A DNA stretch of 63,091 bases from an uncultured Muriicola sp. (GCF_947258935.1 NZ_CAMYKH010000003.1:1-63091); one strand, 5' to 3'. Shown: positions 51,943 to 61,677, counted from the stretch's first letter. Notes: generated by a model not told the origin, from the letters alone. A program made the numbers and translations.

Positions 51943-54405
51943 TCATTTTATTAATAGGGCTGTCATTCGTTTTATTCTGTCTGCCAACTTTTCGCTGGAG
52001 AGCTTTTCCCGCAGTCTATCTGTGATGATTGGGAATGAAAATGGTGTTGGATTTTTGCACGCTTTCCAAACGATCTCTTGCCTGCCTATCCTTTCCAGGG
52101 CCAGTCGTAAACGACCCTCTTCCAATTGGTGTTCAAAGGTCTCACGAAATGCCTGAAGAAAAAGCAGGTTATCTGGTTCGTAATCCCTGAATACATCGAA
52201 TAGCAATTGGGAACTGCTCTGCAGGTGTTTCATTTTTACACCTTTATCTGGGTACCCGGTAAAGACCATACCGCTTATAACTGCAATATCCCTGAATTTT
52301 CTACGGGCCATTTCAGTGGAATTCAGGCTATTTTGAAGATCCTCAAACATATAAGAAGTAGTAAAGAGGTCATTGTCAATAACAGCCTGGATGTCTATTT
52401 CTTTATCGGACAAAAGCTCGAATCCATAGTCGTTAAAAGCCAGGGAGAAAGTAATGGGAGAAAGAAGACTTATGCGGTATCCCAATAAACTGCCCATTGC
52501 TTCATGAACAAATCTTCCTTCGAAAGGATAAATGATATGATGGAATCCGTCACTGCTCTTAAAGGTTTCAATAAGTAACTCATCCGGACCGGGGACTATG
52601 CTTTCTTTTTGTTGTCTTTCAAAGATTGGAGCTAGGGCACGAATGGAATCTGATTGTTGGTCTGAATGTAGCCTTGCGGAATACAATTCTTCTCTGAGCA
52701 ATTGCGACATTTGGGCTGATAAGGTGAGTCGGCCACCCATCCAGCTCGGCACTTTACTCGTCTTTTTTGAGGAATTACGCACCAGGGCCTGCATCTCTTT
52801 GATCCTGATAAATTCCAGGTTCCTTCCGGCAAATGTAAATACATCGCCCGGTGTTAACTTGGAAATAAAGGATTCTTCAATAGATCCTATATACCCACCT
52901 TTTTGGTACCGAACAGTGAGGTTGGCATCGCCAACGATTGTTCCTATTTGAAATCTATGGCGCATTGCCACTCCTCTGTTTTGAACAACAAATCTGCCAT
53001 CATCGGCAATTTCTACTTTTTTATATTCATCATAGGTTTGTAGACTCTGACTTCCCAGGACGATAAAGTTTAACAGCCATCGCCATTTGTCTTCGGTCAT
53101 TCCCTGATAGCAAAAACTGCTTTTAACTTCTTGGTAGATCTCTGAAGGGATAAATCCGTCTGAAACTGCCAGGGTAGTTAGGTACTGAACCAGTACATCA
53201 AAGCTATTGAGATAGGGCATTCTGTCTTCAACTGCCTGTTTTATAACAGCCTGTTGCAGTGCCGATGCCTCTACTAATTCAATGGCATGGGTTGGCAAGA
53301 AATAGATAACGCTCTCTTTTCCGGGTCTATGGCCACTGCGCCCTGCTCGTTGCATAAACCTGGCCACCCCTTTTGGGCCTCCTATCTGTATTACAGTTTC
53401 CACCGGAGCAAAGTCGACCCCCAGATCGAGACTGGAGGTACACACCACCGCTTTTAATTTTTCATTCCTGATGGCTTCCTCTACCCAAATACGGGTGTCC
53501 TTATTAATGCTGCCATGATGCATGGCCATTTCACCTGCCATCTCAGGGTATTTTTCCAGTATCTTTTGGAACCAGATCTCACATTGGCTCCGGGTATTGG
53601 TAAAGAGCAGGGTGGTCTTACTTTTTTTTATAATGGGGATCACCCTGTCCAAAAGGCGCAGTCCCAAATGTCCTCTCCACGGAAAGGTTTCTATATGCTC
53701 GGGGATAATGCTGATCACATGAATTTTTTTATTCAATGCAGCCCGGATCAGGATTGAATTTTGAAATGCCTTACTCTCTGGGCCAAGCAATACTTGCCTG
53801 GCTTCTTCCAGGTTTCCTATGGTTGCCGATATCCCCCAGATCCGTAAATTGCTCGATAGCGTTTTGATCCTGGAAAGTGCCAATTCCATTTGTACGCCTC
53901 GTTTGGTGCCCAATAGTTCGTGCCATTCATCTACTACCACAGCATTACATTTTTTGAACATCTTGTCATACCCTTTGGTGGCCAACAACAATTGCAGGCT
54001 TTCCGGAGTAGTGATCAGCAGATCGGGCATTGTCTTACGCTGTTGGGCGCGTTCCTTGGTAGAAGTATCTCCTGTTCTGATCCCAACAGTTAGGGGAAGA
54101 TCCAGGTCTTTTATTATTCGTTCAGCAGACTGTCTGATCTCCTGAGATAATGCGCGCAGGGGAGTGATCCAAATTGCTTTTAACCCCTTTGAATGAGATG
54201 TTTTATATGATGAATTCTGATTAATATAGTTCAGAACAATAGGAAACCACAAGGCATAGGTTTTACCACTCCCGGTGGGGGCATTAAGAAGACCATTTTT
54301 TCCTGCTAAAAATGCCTTCCAGGTTTTCTTCTGGAAAGGAAACGGTTTCCATCCCTGTTCCCGGAACCATTGTTCTGCAATATAGAAAAGCTCGTCCTGG
54401 GTCAT
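51943..54405 (-). CDS. Ligase-associated DEXH-box helicase (Lhr-like)
   Basis: An 820-residue helicase with N-A-P-T-G-S-G-K-T (Walker A, about 39-47), D-E-W-H-E-L-L-G (Walker B), S-A-T-I-G-N, T-N-T-R-S-Q-C-E and Q-R-A-G-R-S-G-H-R-P-G (motif VI). The C-terminal part carries the Lhr-type winged helix and DUF-type extension. Family members are thought to act in a bacterial repair pathway with a ligase and nucleases. No ligase or exonuclease flanks the pair in this window; the gene is followed by pdeM and faces a TerB gene upstream. Confidence 0.9.
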   Translation of the reverse strand: MTQDELFYIAEQWFREQGWKPFPFQKKTWKAFLAGKNGLLNAPTGSGKTYALWFPIVLNYINQNSSYKTSHSKGLKAIWITPLRALSQEIRQSAERIIKDLDLPLTVGIRTGDTSTKERAQQRKTMPDLLITTPESLQLLLATKGYDKMFKKCNAVVVDEWHELLGTKRGVQMELALSRIKTLSSNLRIWGISATIGNLEEARQVLLGPESKAFQNSILIRAALNKKIHVISIIPEHIETFPWRGHLGLRLLDRVIPIIKKSKTTLLFTNTRSQCEIWFQKILEKYPEMAGEMAMHHGSINKDTRIWVEEAIRNEKLKAVVCTSSLDLGVDFAPVETVIQIGGPKGVARFMQRAGRSGHRPGKESVIYFLPTHAIELVEASALQQAVIKQAVEDRMPYLNSFDVLVQYLTTLAVSDGFIPSEIYQEVKSSFCYQGMTEDKWRWLLNFIVLGSQSLQTYDEYKKVEIADDGRFVVQNRGVAMRHRFQIGTIVGDANLTVRYQKGGYIGSIEESFISKLTPGDVFTFAGRNLEFIRIKEMQALVRNSSKKTSKVPSWMGGRLTLSAQMSQLLREELYSARLHSDQQSDSIRALAPIFERQQKESIVPGPDELLIETFKSSDGFHHIIYPFEGRFVHEAMGSLLGYRISLLSPITFSLAFNDYGFELLSDKEIDIQAVIDNDLFTTSYMFEDLQNSLNSTEMARRKFRDIAVISGMVFTGYPDKGVKMKHLQSSSQLLFDVFRDYEPDNLLFLQAFRETFEHQLEEGRLRLALERIGRQEIVWKACKNPTPFSFPIITDRLREKLSSEKLADRIKRMTALLIK

Positions 54406-54636
54406 TATAGAATGCTTTTTGTATCAATATGGTCATCTATCATATGTCCGGATTTATATGCTGCAATGCGAAATGATCCCATAAAGGGTTGGAGTTAAAA
54501 GCAGGAGTTTCATAGCAAAACGAAGGTACAAAAACCATGTAATACTTTTGAAGGATCATAACGACTTGTAGCAAGAAATAAAAGGAATACCAGAAATATT
54601 TGATGGGAGATTATTTTAAAAATAATGAATGTTTTA

Positions 54637-54669
54637 TTGAAATAATCCCTTCCAAAAAAAGTATCTTTG
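54637..54669 (+). promoter_or_regulatory. Promoter of TerB-like gene
   Basis: TTG at 54637-54639 and TATCTTTG at 54662-54669 (22-base spacing), matching the Bacteroidota -33/-7 consensus. It lies in the 260-bp spacer upstream of the helicase gene. Confidence 0.6.
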
Positions 54670-54690
54670 TATGATAGAATTTATTGTAAT

Positions 54691-55122
54691 ATGCCCATTT
54701 TAGATTTATACGGACACAGTGAAAAACGAAAAAATTTGGCCCACTTTGCTGCCATAGCTTCCTTGGCAGCGATAGATGGGGAAATTAATCCTGCAGAGCA
54801 GAAAGTGATCGATCGCTTCGCCGTAAAATTAGATATTTCCGGTGCTGAATACAGGGAGGTGATGAAGAAGGAGAATAAATATCCTATTGAAGCCCCTTAC
54901 GAGTCGGAAGAGCGTTTAGAGCGCATTTATGATCTTTTTAAGATCATCTATGCGGATCATGATATTGATGAAGATGAATATAGAATGATAAAGAAATATG
55001 CATTGGCCCTGGGATATTCACCGGCTAAGGCAGAAAAAATCATAAAAAGGTCTATTATCTTGTTCAGAGGAAAATTCGATTTTGAAGACTACCTATACGT
55101 TATGAAACGCAAGAAAGATTAA
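54691..55122 (+). CDS. TerB-family protein
   Basis: Start ATG at 54691 (M-P-I-L-D-L-Y-G-H-S-E-K); the frame extends to 54667, but that lies on the promoter. The 143-residue protein matches the TerB/DjlA helical fold: A-A-I-A-S-L-A-A-I-D-G-E-I-N-P-A-E-Q (acidic metal-site loop), then Y-A-D-H-D-I-D-E-D-E-Y-R-M-I-K (second acidic loop). TerB proteins bind metal ions and are linked to tellurite resistance or stress responses; no ter operon is nearby. It is convergent with fbp. Confidence 0.82.
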   Translation: MPILDLYGHSEKRKNLAHFAAIASLAAIDGEINPAEQKVIDRFAVKLDISGAEYREVMKKENKYPIEAPYESEERLERIYDLFKIIYADHDIDEDEYRMIKKYALALGYSPAKAEKIIKRSIILFRGKFDFEDYLYVMKRKKD

Positions 55123-55148
55123 TTACTACCTGGTATAGTAATTTGCAA

Positions 55149-56156
55149 TTAGGCTTTAGCAGCCATAAATTCTTCGGCTTTTTCCACCATCTTCCTGCTT
55201 CCACAAAAGAAGGGAACCCGCTCATGAAGCTCAGTGGGTTGAATCTCCATGATTCTTTTATATCCATTACTGGCTTTTCCATTGGCTTGCTCTGCCAGAA
55301 ATGCCATGGGGTTACATTCATAGAGCAGACGTAATTTTCCGTTAGAGGCTACACTGCTTTTGGGATACATATAGATACCGCCCTTGATCATATTCCTGTG
55401 AAAATCGGACACCAATGAACCAATATACCTTGAGGTATACGGTCTGTCCTCTTCTTCTAGTTGGCAATATTTAATATAATCCTTAACCCCTTGAGGGAAA
55501 TGAATGTAATTTCCTTCATTCACAGAATAGATGTTCCCGGTTTCCGGGAATTCCATATTGGGATGAGAGAGGTAAAAAGTACCAATGGCCGGATTTAACG
55601 TAAATCCGTTGACTCCGTCCCCGGTTGTATAGACCAACATAGTGGAGGTTCCGTAAACGATGTACCCTGCCGCCACTTGATTTATTCCCGGTTGTAAAAA
55701 ATCTTCGAGAGTCACAGGAGTGCCTATGGGTGTAACCCGTCTGTAAATAGAAAAAATGGTGCCTACAGACACATTCACATCAATATTTGAAGAGCCATCT
55801 AAGGGATCTATGAGTACAATATATTTGTTTTGGTGATTTTCATCATTGCTGTTAACACTGATAAAGTCGTCTTCCTCTTCAGAGGCAATTCCACAGACGA
55901 TCTCTCTGTTCTTTAAGGTCTGAATAAACTTGTCATTGGCCAGAACGTCTAACTTCTGCTGATCTTCTCCTTGTATATTTGTGTCGCCCACGCCGCCGAG
56001 AATGTCTATCAACCCAGCTTTGTTTACTTCGTGGTTTACTACTTTGGCTGCCAGACGGATAGCGTTGATCAACTTAGAAAGCTCACCGGAAGAATACTGA
56101 AAAGAGGACTGGTTTTCGATGATAAATTCTCCAAGAGTAGTATTCTTTTTGTCCAT
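55149..56156 (-). CDS. fbp: Class I fructose-1,6-bisphosphatase
   Basis: From ATG 56156 ([11 protein letters not shown]) the protein has 335 residues, the usual length; the frame upstream is unconserved. Active-site signatures: G-G-V-G-D-T-N near 55-61, [10 protein letters not shown] (metal-binding, about 119-128), and G-G-I-Y-M-Y-P. This gluconeogenic enzyme removes the 1-phosphate from fructose-1,6-bisphosphate in the cytoplasm. It is divergent from the GNAT gene at 56269. Confidence 0.95.
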   Translation of the reverse strand: MDKKNTTLGEFIIENQSSFQYSSGELSKLINAIRLAAKVVNHEVNKAGLIDILGGVGDTNIQGEDQQKLDVLANDKFIQTLKNREIVCGIASEEEDDFISVNSNDENHQNKYIVLIDPLDGSSNIDVNVSVGTIFSIYRRVTPIGTPVTLEDFLQPGINQVAAGYIVYGTSTMLVYTTGDGVNGFTLNPAIGTFYLSHPNMEFPETGNIYSVNEGNYIHFPQGVKDYIKYCQLEEEDRPYTSRYIGSLVSDFHRNMIKGGIYMYPKSSVASNGKLRLLYECNPMAFLAEQANGKASNGYKRIMEIQPTELHERVPFFCGSRKMVEKAEEFMAAKA

Positions 56157-56241
56157 TAGGGGGCTTGTGTTATATATATACAAATATCGAACATTTTGTG
56201 AAACTAAAACGTTTTCGACAGGCTTTCGTTTTATAAATTTA

Positions 56242-56249
56242 TAACTTTG
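56242..56249 (+). promoter_or_regulatory. -7 element of GNAT-lysC operon
   Basis: TAACTTTG at 56242-56249 lies 20 bases ahead of the GNAT start in the fbp/GNAT divergent spacer. The -33 partner is uncertain. Confidence 0.5.
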
Positions 56250-56268
56250 TGTTTTATTTGTAACAATT

Positions 56269-56748
56269 ATGAAAAATACCATCCGAGATGCCATGGCAGA
56301 GGACATGCCTCAGGTTTTGGACCTTATAAAAGAACTTGCAAAATTTGAAAAGGAATCGAATGCAGTAGATGTAACTGCAGAGGATTTGGTAAGGGATGGA
56401 TTTGGGGAAGCACCTCTCTTTAGTTGTTTTGTAGGTGAAATAAATGGGGAAATTGGGGGGATGGCCCTGGTCTATCCTCGGTATTCTACCTGGAAAGGTC
56501 CGGTGCTCCATTTGGAAGACCTTATTGTAACAGAGCAAATGCGTGGAAGTGGTCTGGGTACTGCTTTACTTGCCAAGGTGGTACAGTATGGTTACGAGAT
56601 CAAAGCAAAACGGATCAGCTGGGAGGTATTGGACTGGAATGAACCTGCTATATCTTTCTATGAGCGAAAAGGGGCGAAGGTAATGCGAGACTGGGATGTA
56701 GTGCAATTAGATGAACAAGGAATTCTAAACTTTATTAAGAACTTATGA
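56269..56748 (+). CDS. GNAT-family N-acetyltransferase
   Basis: A 159-residue GNAT protein: [12 protein letters not shown] start, acetyl-CoA loop [15 protein letters not shown] (about 85-99), then [19 protein letters not shown]. This resembles spermidine/spermine or diamine N-acetyltransferase-like enzymes. Its stop overlaps the lysC ATG by four bases, so translational coupling is likely; a link with aspartate-derived amines is possible but unproven. Confidence 0.88.
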   Translation: MKNTIRDAMAEDMPQVLDLIKELAKFEKESNAVDVTAEDLVRDGFGEAPLFSCFVGEINGEIGGMALVYPRYSTWKGPVLHLEDLIVTEQMRGSGLGTALLAKVVQYGYEIKAKRISWEVLDWNEPAISFYERKGAKVMRDWDVVQLDEQGILNFIKNL

Positions 56749-57995
56749 GGATCTTCAAATTTGGAGGAGCATCTGTGAAGGATGCCGATGGACTAAAGAA
56801 TCTGGTTAAACTGTTACAAGAGGTTGGGTATGAGGATACCTTTCTGGTTATTTCGGCCATGGGGAAAACCACAAATGCCATGGAAGGCGTTGTCAATGCA
56901 TATTTTCAGGATAAGACCATGTTGCCGGCATCCCTACAAGAGGTAATGGACTATCATTTGAAGATCCTTAATGATCTCTTCGATTCGCCTAAGCATACAA
57001 TTTACAAGGATGTACAATCTCTATTTGAGGAGGTAAAGGGATTCCTGGCATGGAACAAATCGCCCAAATACAATTTTGTATATGACCAGGTGGTAAGCTA
57101 CGGGGAATTGCTTTCCACTACTATCCTCAGTGCATATCTGAATGAGGTGGGCATCCGCAATACCTGGCTCGATATTCGAAATTTTATCAAGACCAATAAC
57201 AACTACCGCGATGTGGATGTTCAATGGGAAAAAACGCAGGAACGCCTTGCTCAGGGATTGGAAAAGGGAAAATTATATGTGAGTCAGGGGTTCATTGGGA
57301 GCGATGAAAATAACTTCACAACAACCCTGGGAAGAGAAGGTTCTGATTATACGGCAGCTATCCTGGCTTTTTGTCTCAATGCCCAATCGGTTACCATTTG
57401 GAAAGATGTACCGGGAGTATTAAATGCAGATCCCAGGTATTTTACGGAATCTCAATTGCTCAACAAGATATCCTACCTTGAAGCCATTGAACTCGCATTT
57501 TATGGAGCCTCTGTAATTCATCCAAAGACCTTGCAGCCCCTCCAAAGGAAGGAGATCCCCTTGCTTGTTAAATCGTTCTTGCACCCAAAGAATCCAGGGA
57601 CCATGGTGGGTAAAGGAGAGGGTATTGATCCAAAGATCCCCTGTTTTATAGTAAAAAAGAATCAGGTGCTGATGAAGCTTTCCTCTTTAGATTTCTCATT
57701 TATTGTGGAAGACAGTATCAGCGATCTCTTTAAACTACTTCATGATTACAAAATGAAGGTAGATCTGATACAGAATTCGGCAATTAGTTTTTCTGTATGC
57801 GTGGACAATAAATTTGGTCGTTTGGAAGAATTATTAGACCATTTAAAAGGTAAATTTAAAGTGGTGTATCACGAAGGAGTATCTCTTTATACCATTAGGC
57901 ATTTTGATGCGAAGTCTATAGATTCTCTTCAAAATGGAAAGGAAGTGCTGCTGGAACAACGGGGAAAAGAGACCGTTCAATTAGTAGTAAAGTAA
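56745..57995 (+). CDS. lysC: Aspartate kinase
   Basis: A 416-residue monofunctional kinase. It starts [12 protein letters not shown] (nucleotide-binding), carries T-T-L-G-R-E-G-S-D-Y-T-A (aspartate site, about 198-209), G-V-L-N-A-D-P-R-Y-F and G-A-S-V-I-H-P-K-T, then a C-terminal ACT region. Commits aspartate to lysine, threonine and methionine synthesis. It is translationally coupled to the GNAT gene and followed by an 87-bp spacer before the acyltransferase. Confidence 0.93.
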   Translation: MRIFKFGGASVKDADGLKNLVKLLQEVGYEDTFLVISAMGKTTNAMEGVVNAYFQDKTMLPASLQEVMDYHLKILNDLFDSPKHTIYKDVQSLFEEVKGFLAWNKSPKYNFVYDQVVSYGELLSTTILSAYLNEVGIRNTWLDIRNFIKTNNNYRDVDVQWEKTQERLAQGLEKGKLYVSQGFIGSDENNFTTTLGREGSDYTAAILAFCLNAQSVTIWKDVPGVLNADPRYFTESQLLNKISYLEAIELAFYGASVIHPKTLQPLQRKEIPLLVKSFLHPKNPGTMVGKGEGIDPKIPCFIVKKNQVLMKLSSLDFSFIVEDSISDLFKLLHDYKMKVDLIQNSAISFSVCVDNKFGRLEELLDHLKGKFKVVYHEGVSLYTIRHFDAKSIDSLQNGKEVLLEQRGKETVQLVVK

Positions 57996-58082
57996 GCATC
58001 AGTCAGTTGTAATTCTTAAAGTTAATAACATAACACCAAGGCCTATTTTCCTATCTTTACCTCGGAAATTGTAAATTGAATT

Positions 58083-59838
58083 ATGGGTTTAGTAACGGCC
58101 AAAGAAGTAGCAAAAGCCATTAATCTTGAGCGGTACGGGTTTTTCGGAACCTTTATGGGCTGGACGCTGATGAAGATCACTAAGCTGTCTTCCATGAATG
58201 CCTTTTATGAAAAACACAAGCATCTGGAGGCCAAGCCATTTCTGGATGCCATTCTGGAGCACTATGAGATCGATTTCGAAATTCCGGAAGAGGATATTAA
58301 AAGACTTCCAAAAGAAGGAGCTTTTATTACTATTAGTAATCATCCCCTGGGAGGCATAGACGGTATCTTGTTGCTAAAATTATTACTACAGCACCGGGAA
58401 GACTTTAAGATCATCGCCAACTTTTTATTGCATAGGGTAGAGCCCTTGGCCCCTTTTATTTTGCCTGTGAACCCTTTTGAAGATCATAAAGATGCAAAAA
58501 GTAGTATAGCCGGATTTAAAAGTGCAATACAACATTTGCGTGATGGACATCCGCTCGGGATCTTTCCTGCTGGGGAAGTATCTACCTACAAGGATGGGAA
58601 GCTTATTGTAGATAAACCCTGGGAAGAAGCAGCCCTAAAATTAATACGAAAGGCAGAAGTGCCTGTGGTTCCCATATATTTTCACGCAAAGAATAGCCAG
58701 TTATTCTATCGTTTGTCTAAGATCAACGACATCTTTAGAACAGCAAAGCTCCCTTCAGAATTAACCACCCAGCGAAACAGGGCTATAAAGGTTCGAATAG
58801 GTCAACCTATTTCTTTGGCCGCACAGACAGAACATGAAACTCTTGATGAGTTTACGGATCTTCTTCGAAGAAAGACCTACATTCTTGCCAATGCCTATGA
58901 AAAAGAGCGTTTAATAGATCAGATTCCAGGGAGTTTAAAGATCCCTAAAGCTCCAAGGAAGATTGCTACAGCTGTTAGGACAGAGGTCATTCAAGGAGAG
59001 ATAGAAAAACTGCGTGAGAAGGACTGCAGGTTGTTGCAAAGCAAGAATTATGAAGTTTTCCTGGCACAAAAAAAGGACATGCCCTTTATACTCAATGAAA
59101 TTGGAAGACAACGAGAAATAACCTTTCGAGCCATTGGGGAAGGTACCAACAAGGCCATCGATCTGGACAGATTTGATGATTATTACCACCATCTATTTTT
59201 ATGGGATGATCAAGACAAGGTTATCGTTGGGGCCTATCGCATGGGGATGGGGTCTCAAATATTTAAAGAACACGGCATTGACGGTTTTTACCTTCAGGAC
59301 CTTTTTGGTTTTGAACCGGAGCTCTATAGTATGATGACGCAATCCATAGAAATGGGGCGCGCCTATATAGTTAAAGAATACCAACAAAAACCTATGCCAC
59401 TCTTCCTGTTGTGGAAGGGAATAGTGCATACTACCTTGAGACATCCCGAGCATAAATATCTTATTATTTATGAAGTCGAAATACTGGGATCCATATGTGG
59501 CACAATACATTCACCCAAAAAAGGAGTTTAAGGTGAAGTTAAAAGATGCTGATAAGGAGTTCGTATTTGATGAAACCGAAGCGGATCTGAATAAATTTGA
59601 CCGACTCATAGAAGAAGTAGAACCTGGAAGTCTGCGATTACCTGTACTTATTAAAAAGTACATCAAGCAAAATGCTAAAGTGGTGGCTTTTAATGTAGAT
59701 CCCCTGTTTAACAATTCGGTAGATGGGCTTATGTATATTAAAATTGCCGATCTCCCTGAGAGTACCGTAAAACCTGTTATGGAAGAGTTCCAGGCTGAAT
59801 TGGAACGAAAGTTGACTGAGAATAACGGTGCCGATTAG
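58083..59838 (+). pseudogene. olsF: OlsF-type bifunctional ornithine-lipid acyltransferase, disrupted by deletion and frameshift
   Basis: The first frame (58083-59531, 482 residues) has an N-terminal PlsC-like acyltransferase domain (N-H-P-L-G-G-I-D near 86-93, F-P-A-G-E-V-S-T) and a C-terminal GNAT/hemolysin-like domain (E-I-G-R-Q-R-E-I-T-F-R near 339-349, M-G-R-A-Y-I-V-K-E-Y-Q). It ends abruptly after E-H-K-Y-L-I. The second frame (59470-59838, 122 residues) supplies the C-terminus, from M-K-S-K-Y-W-D-P-Y-V-A-Q-Y through F-N-V-D-P-L-F-N-N-S-V-D-G-L. Intact relatives I know run about 600 residues with some 20 residues between these points, so roughly 60 bases appear lost, shifting the frame. 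Confidence 0.75.
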
Positions 59839-60260
59839 GAAAATTCCCTTTCCGCAAAGTCCTCACAATACCCTTTGATCTCATTTCTGGCTTTGAGGAA
59901 AGCGATATGAATTTCTTCCCTGCTGCCTTTTACTTTAGAAGGATCGAAGAAATTGTGGTGAAGCCGTTTAGCAGTATTTGAAGGAATATAAGGGCAATTC
60001 TCTTTGGCATGATCGCAGACCGTGATGATAAAGTCCCAGGGGATACCAGAATATTCATCAACGTTGTTGGAGGTGTGATCGGAAATATCAATCCCATCTT
60101 CTTTCATGATGGCAACTGCCCCCGGGTTCAATCCGTGGGTTTCGATCCCTGCACTATACACCTGTGCCTTTTCCTTTAATAGGGTTTTTAAATAGCCGTG
60201 TGCCATCTGACTTCGGCAGGAATTTCCGGTACAGAGAACCAGTATATTTTTTCTTGTCAT
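59835..60260 (-). CDS. arsC: Arsenate reductase / low-molecular-weight protein tyrosine phosphatase
   Basis: A 141-residue thioredoxin-coupled ArsC-type protein. The P-loop is L-C-T-G-N-S-C-R-S (catalytic Cys and Arg, about residues 8-16), with V-C-D-H-A-K-E-N-C-P (about 82-91), carrying the resolving cysteines, and H-H-N-F-F-D-P-S. Reduces arsenate to arsenite. It is the last gene of an operon with a GNAT, DUF6428 and arsR genes. Its stop overlaps the olsF tail by four bases on the opposite strand. Confidence 0.9.
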   Translation of the reverse strand: MTRKNILVLCTGNSCRSQMAHGYLKTLLKEKAQVYSAGIETHGLNPGAVAIMKEDGIDISDHTSNNVDEYSGIPWDFIITVCDHAKENCPYIPSNTAKRLHHNFFDPSKVKGSREEIHIAFLKARNEIKGYCEDFAEREFS

Positions 60261-60279
60261 TGGTAATTTTATTTTTGTT

Positions 60280-60771
60280 CTAATCTATTCCTACAGAAGT
60301 ACTTCGTCTTTCAAAGATCAAATTATCTTTCCATACTCCATCTAAATTGCCTACACGTTCACGGCGCCCTATTAATCTAAAACCACATTGCTCATGGATT
60401 ATTGCGCTGGCTTTGTTCTCCGGGAAGATACCTGCTTGTATGGTCCAATACCCTGCTTTTTCGCTGGCATCGATCAAAGAACGCAACAAACTTTTCCCTA
60501 TTCCTTTGCCTCTGTGATCTTTGCTGACATACACACTAACCTCTGCAACTCCTCCATACACACATCTGCTGGAAACAGGAGAGAGGGCAGCCCATCCCGT
60601 TATGATAGTATCTTCACATGCTATCAAACGGCATTGTTTTATATGAGCTTTATCCCAAATTTCGTAGGCAGGAATTTCCTTCTCAAAGGTAGCGAAACCA
60701 GTGGCTATGCCTTCTTTGTAGATAAGGGAAACTGCAGGCCAGTCTTCTGGTTGCATAGATCTTATATCCAT
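60280..60771 (-). CDS. GNAT acetyltransferase of the phosphinothricin/arsinothricin type (ArsN1-like)
   Basis: A 163-residue GNAT: M-D-I-R-S-M-Q-P-E-D-W-P-A-V start, I-A-T-G-F-A-T-F-E substrate loop (about 21-29), V-Y-G-G-V-A-E-V-S-V-Y-V, acetyl-CoA loop H-R-G-K-G-I-G-K-S-L-L (about 84-94) and C-G-F-R-L-I-G-R-R-E-R-V-G. Resembles enzymes that acetylate phosphinothricin and its arsenical analogue arsinothricin, and the ars context supports an arsenical role. No substrate is proven. Confidence 0.85.
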   Translation of the reverse strand: MDIRSMQPEDWPAVSLIYKEGIATGFATFEKEIPAYEIWDKAHIKQCRLIACEDTIITGWAALSPVSSRCVYGGVAEVSVYVSKDHRGKGIGKSLLRSLIDASEKAGYWTIQAGIFPENKASAIIHEQCGFRLIGRRERVGNLDGVWKDNLIFERRSTSVGID

Positions 60772-60781
60772 AGAGTCTCGG

Positions 60782-61270
60782 TTAACAACAACCAGTATCA
60801 GGGCTACAACATCCGGCTACTTCCTGAGTTTTATCTACTATTACACCACAAAGTTCTTCAGCCTTACATGCCGTTGGTTGTACACCTAAGGAAATTAAGA
60901 GCGCACTCTCCCTTGTTTGTGTTTCATTTACATATAGTTGAGCTGTATGAAAGCTCTCATTGCCATATTCAAATCGAATAGTGGCCTCAGGATCCATAGG
61001 TCGCATAGAATTCACCTTATCTAATATGGATAGTGCTTTGGCTGAGCTCAAATATTCAGTTTTGGTTTTTTCTCCCGGGTTTTCCCAAAGCTGAACTACG
61101 GTTTCATTCCATGCGTCTGCACTTCCGCCACAGTCAACAGAATTTATTGAAGTATTTTTTACTTCAGTAATATGATAATTGGCACCTACCCGTTGTCCCG
61201 GCTTAAATTCGAATATCAGGGCCTTGGTAGCCTGTTCATTCAATAAGGTTAAGAATTCTTTTGTTTTCAT
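60782..61270 (-). CDS. DUF6428 protein of ars operon
   Basis: From ATG 61270 (M-K-T-K-E-F-L-T-L-L) a 162-residue protein. It contains G-A-N-Y-H-I-T-E-V-K-N (about 26-36), V-Q-L-W-E-N-P-G-E (about 60-68) and a cysteine-rich end (C-K-A-E-E-L-C and C-C-S-P-D-T-G-C-C). DUF6428 is found in Bacteroidota arsenic operons and the C-terminal cysteine pairs could bind arsenite. It overlaps the stop region of arsR when read from the ATG at 61288; the start at 61270 is favoured by the family pattern. Confidence 0.82.
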   Translation of the reverse strand: MKTKEFLTLLNEQATKALIFEFKPGQRVGANYHITEVKNTSINSVDCGGSADAWNETVVQLWENPGEKTKTEYLSSAKALSILDKVNSMRPMDPEATIRFEYGNESFHTAQLYVNETQTRESALLISLGVQPTACKAEELCGVIVDKTQEVAGCCSPDTGCC

Positions 61271-61281
61271 TGTATCTGATT

Positions 61282-61605
61282 TTAACAACAGTTGATTTTT
61301 GTTTCATTAAAGAAGGAGTTCAGAAGGGCCTGTATCTCTTTCCATCGGTCTAGCGCAATACAATAACAAACCTTTTTACCTTCAATTTCGCCTTCAATGA
61401 GACCTACACTTTTTAATTCTTTCAGGTGCTGTGAAATGGTAGGTTGTGCTAATCCGATCTCCTCAACAATATCATTGCATATACAGGCATTCTGTGTACT
61501 TATGTATTGCAATATGGCAATTCTACCCGGATGCCCCAGCACTTTGAAGATAGTAGCTAGTTCATTCTGGGAAGTATTGAAGATTTCTGTTTTGGTTAGA
61601 CCCAT
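61282..61605 (-). CDS. arsR: ArsR-family transcriptional regulator
   Basis: A 107-residue winged-helix repressor: V-L-G-H-P-G-R-I-A-I-L-Q-Y-I (helix 2 region), A-C-I-C-N-D-I-V-E-E-I-G-L-A-Q-P-T-I-S-Q-H-L-K-E-L (recognition helix with two cysteines beside it), and a C-terminal C-C. The C-x-C pair (about 36-38) and the C-terminal cysteines could bind As(III). It probably represses its own operon; a palindrome lies directly upstream. Confidence 0.9.
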   Translation of the reverse strand: MGLTKTEIFNTSQNELATIFKVLGHPGRIAILQYISTQNACICNDIVEEIGLAQPTISQHLKELKSVGLIEGEIEGKKVCYCIALDRWKEIQALLNSFFNETKINCC

Positions 61606-61616
61606 AATACATTTAT

Positions 61617-61628
61617 ATATTGCAATAT
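61617..61628 (-). promoter_or_regulatory. Candidate ArsR operator
   Basis: ATATTGCAATAT is a perfect 12-base palindrome centred 18 bases upstream of the arsR ATG, inside a slightly longer A/T-rich dyad. Position and symmetry suit an ArsR dimer. Confidence 0.6.
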
Positions 61629-61650
61629 TACGATATTAAATTAAATAAAA

Positions 61651-61677
61651 AAAGCCAGATGGTTAAAACCTGACTTT
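61651..61677 (-). terminator. Terminator after TM2 gene
   Basis: AAAGCCAG and CTGACTTT pair with a short loop, and a T-run (minus strand) follows. It lies between the TM2 gene and the arsR operator region. Confidence 0.7.

Noticed and set aside
60388-60981. 197-residue plus-strand frame across the GNAT and DUF6428 genes
   Set aside because: Antisense to two clearly recognised genes and without any domain.
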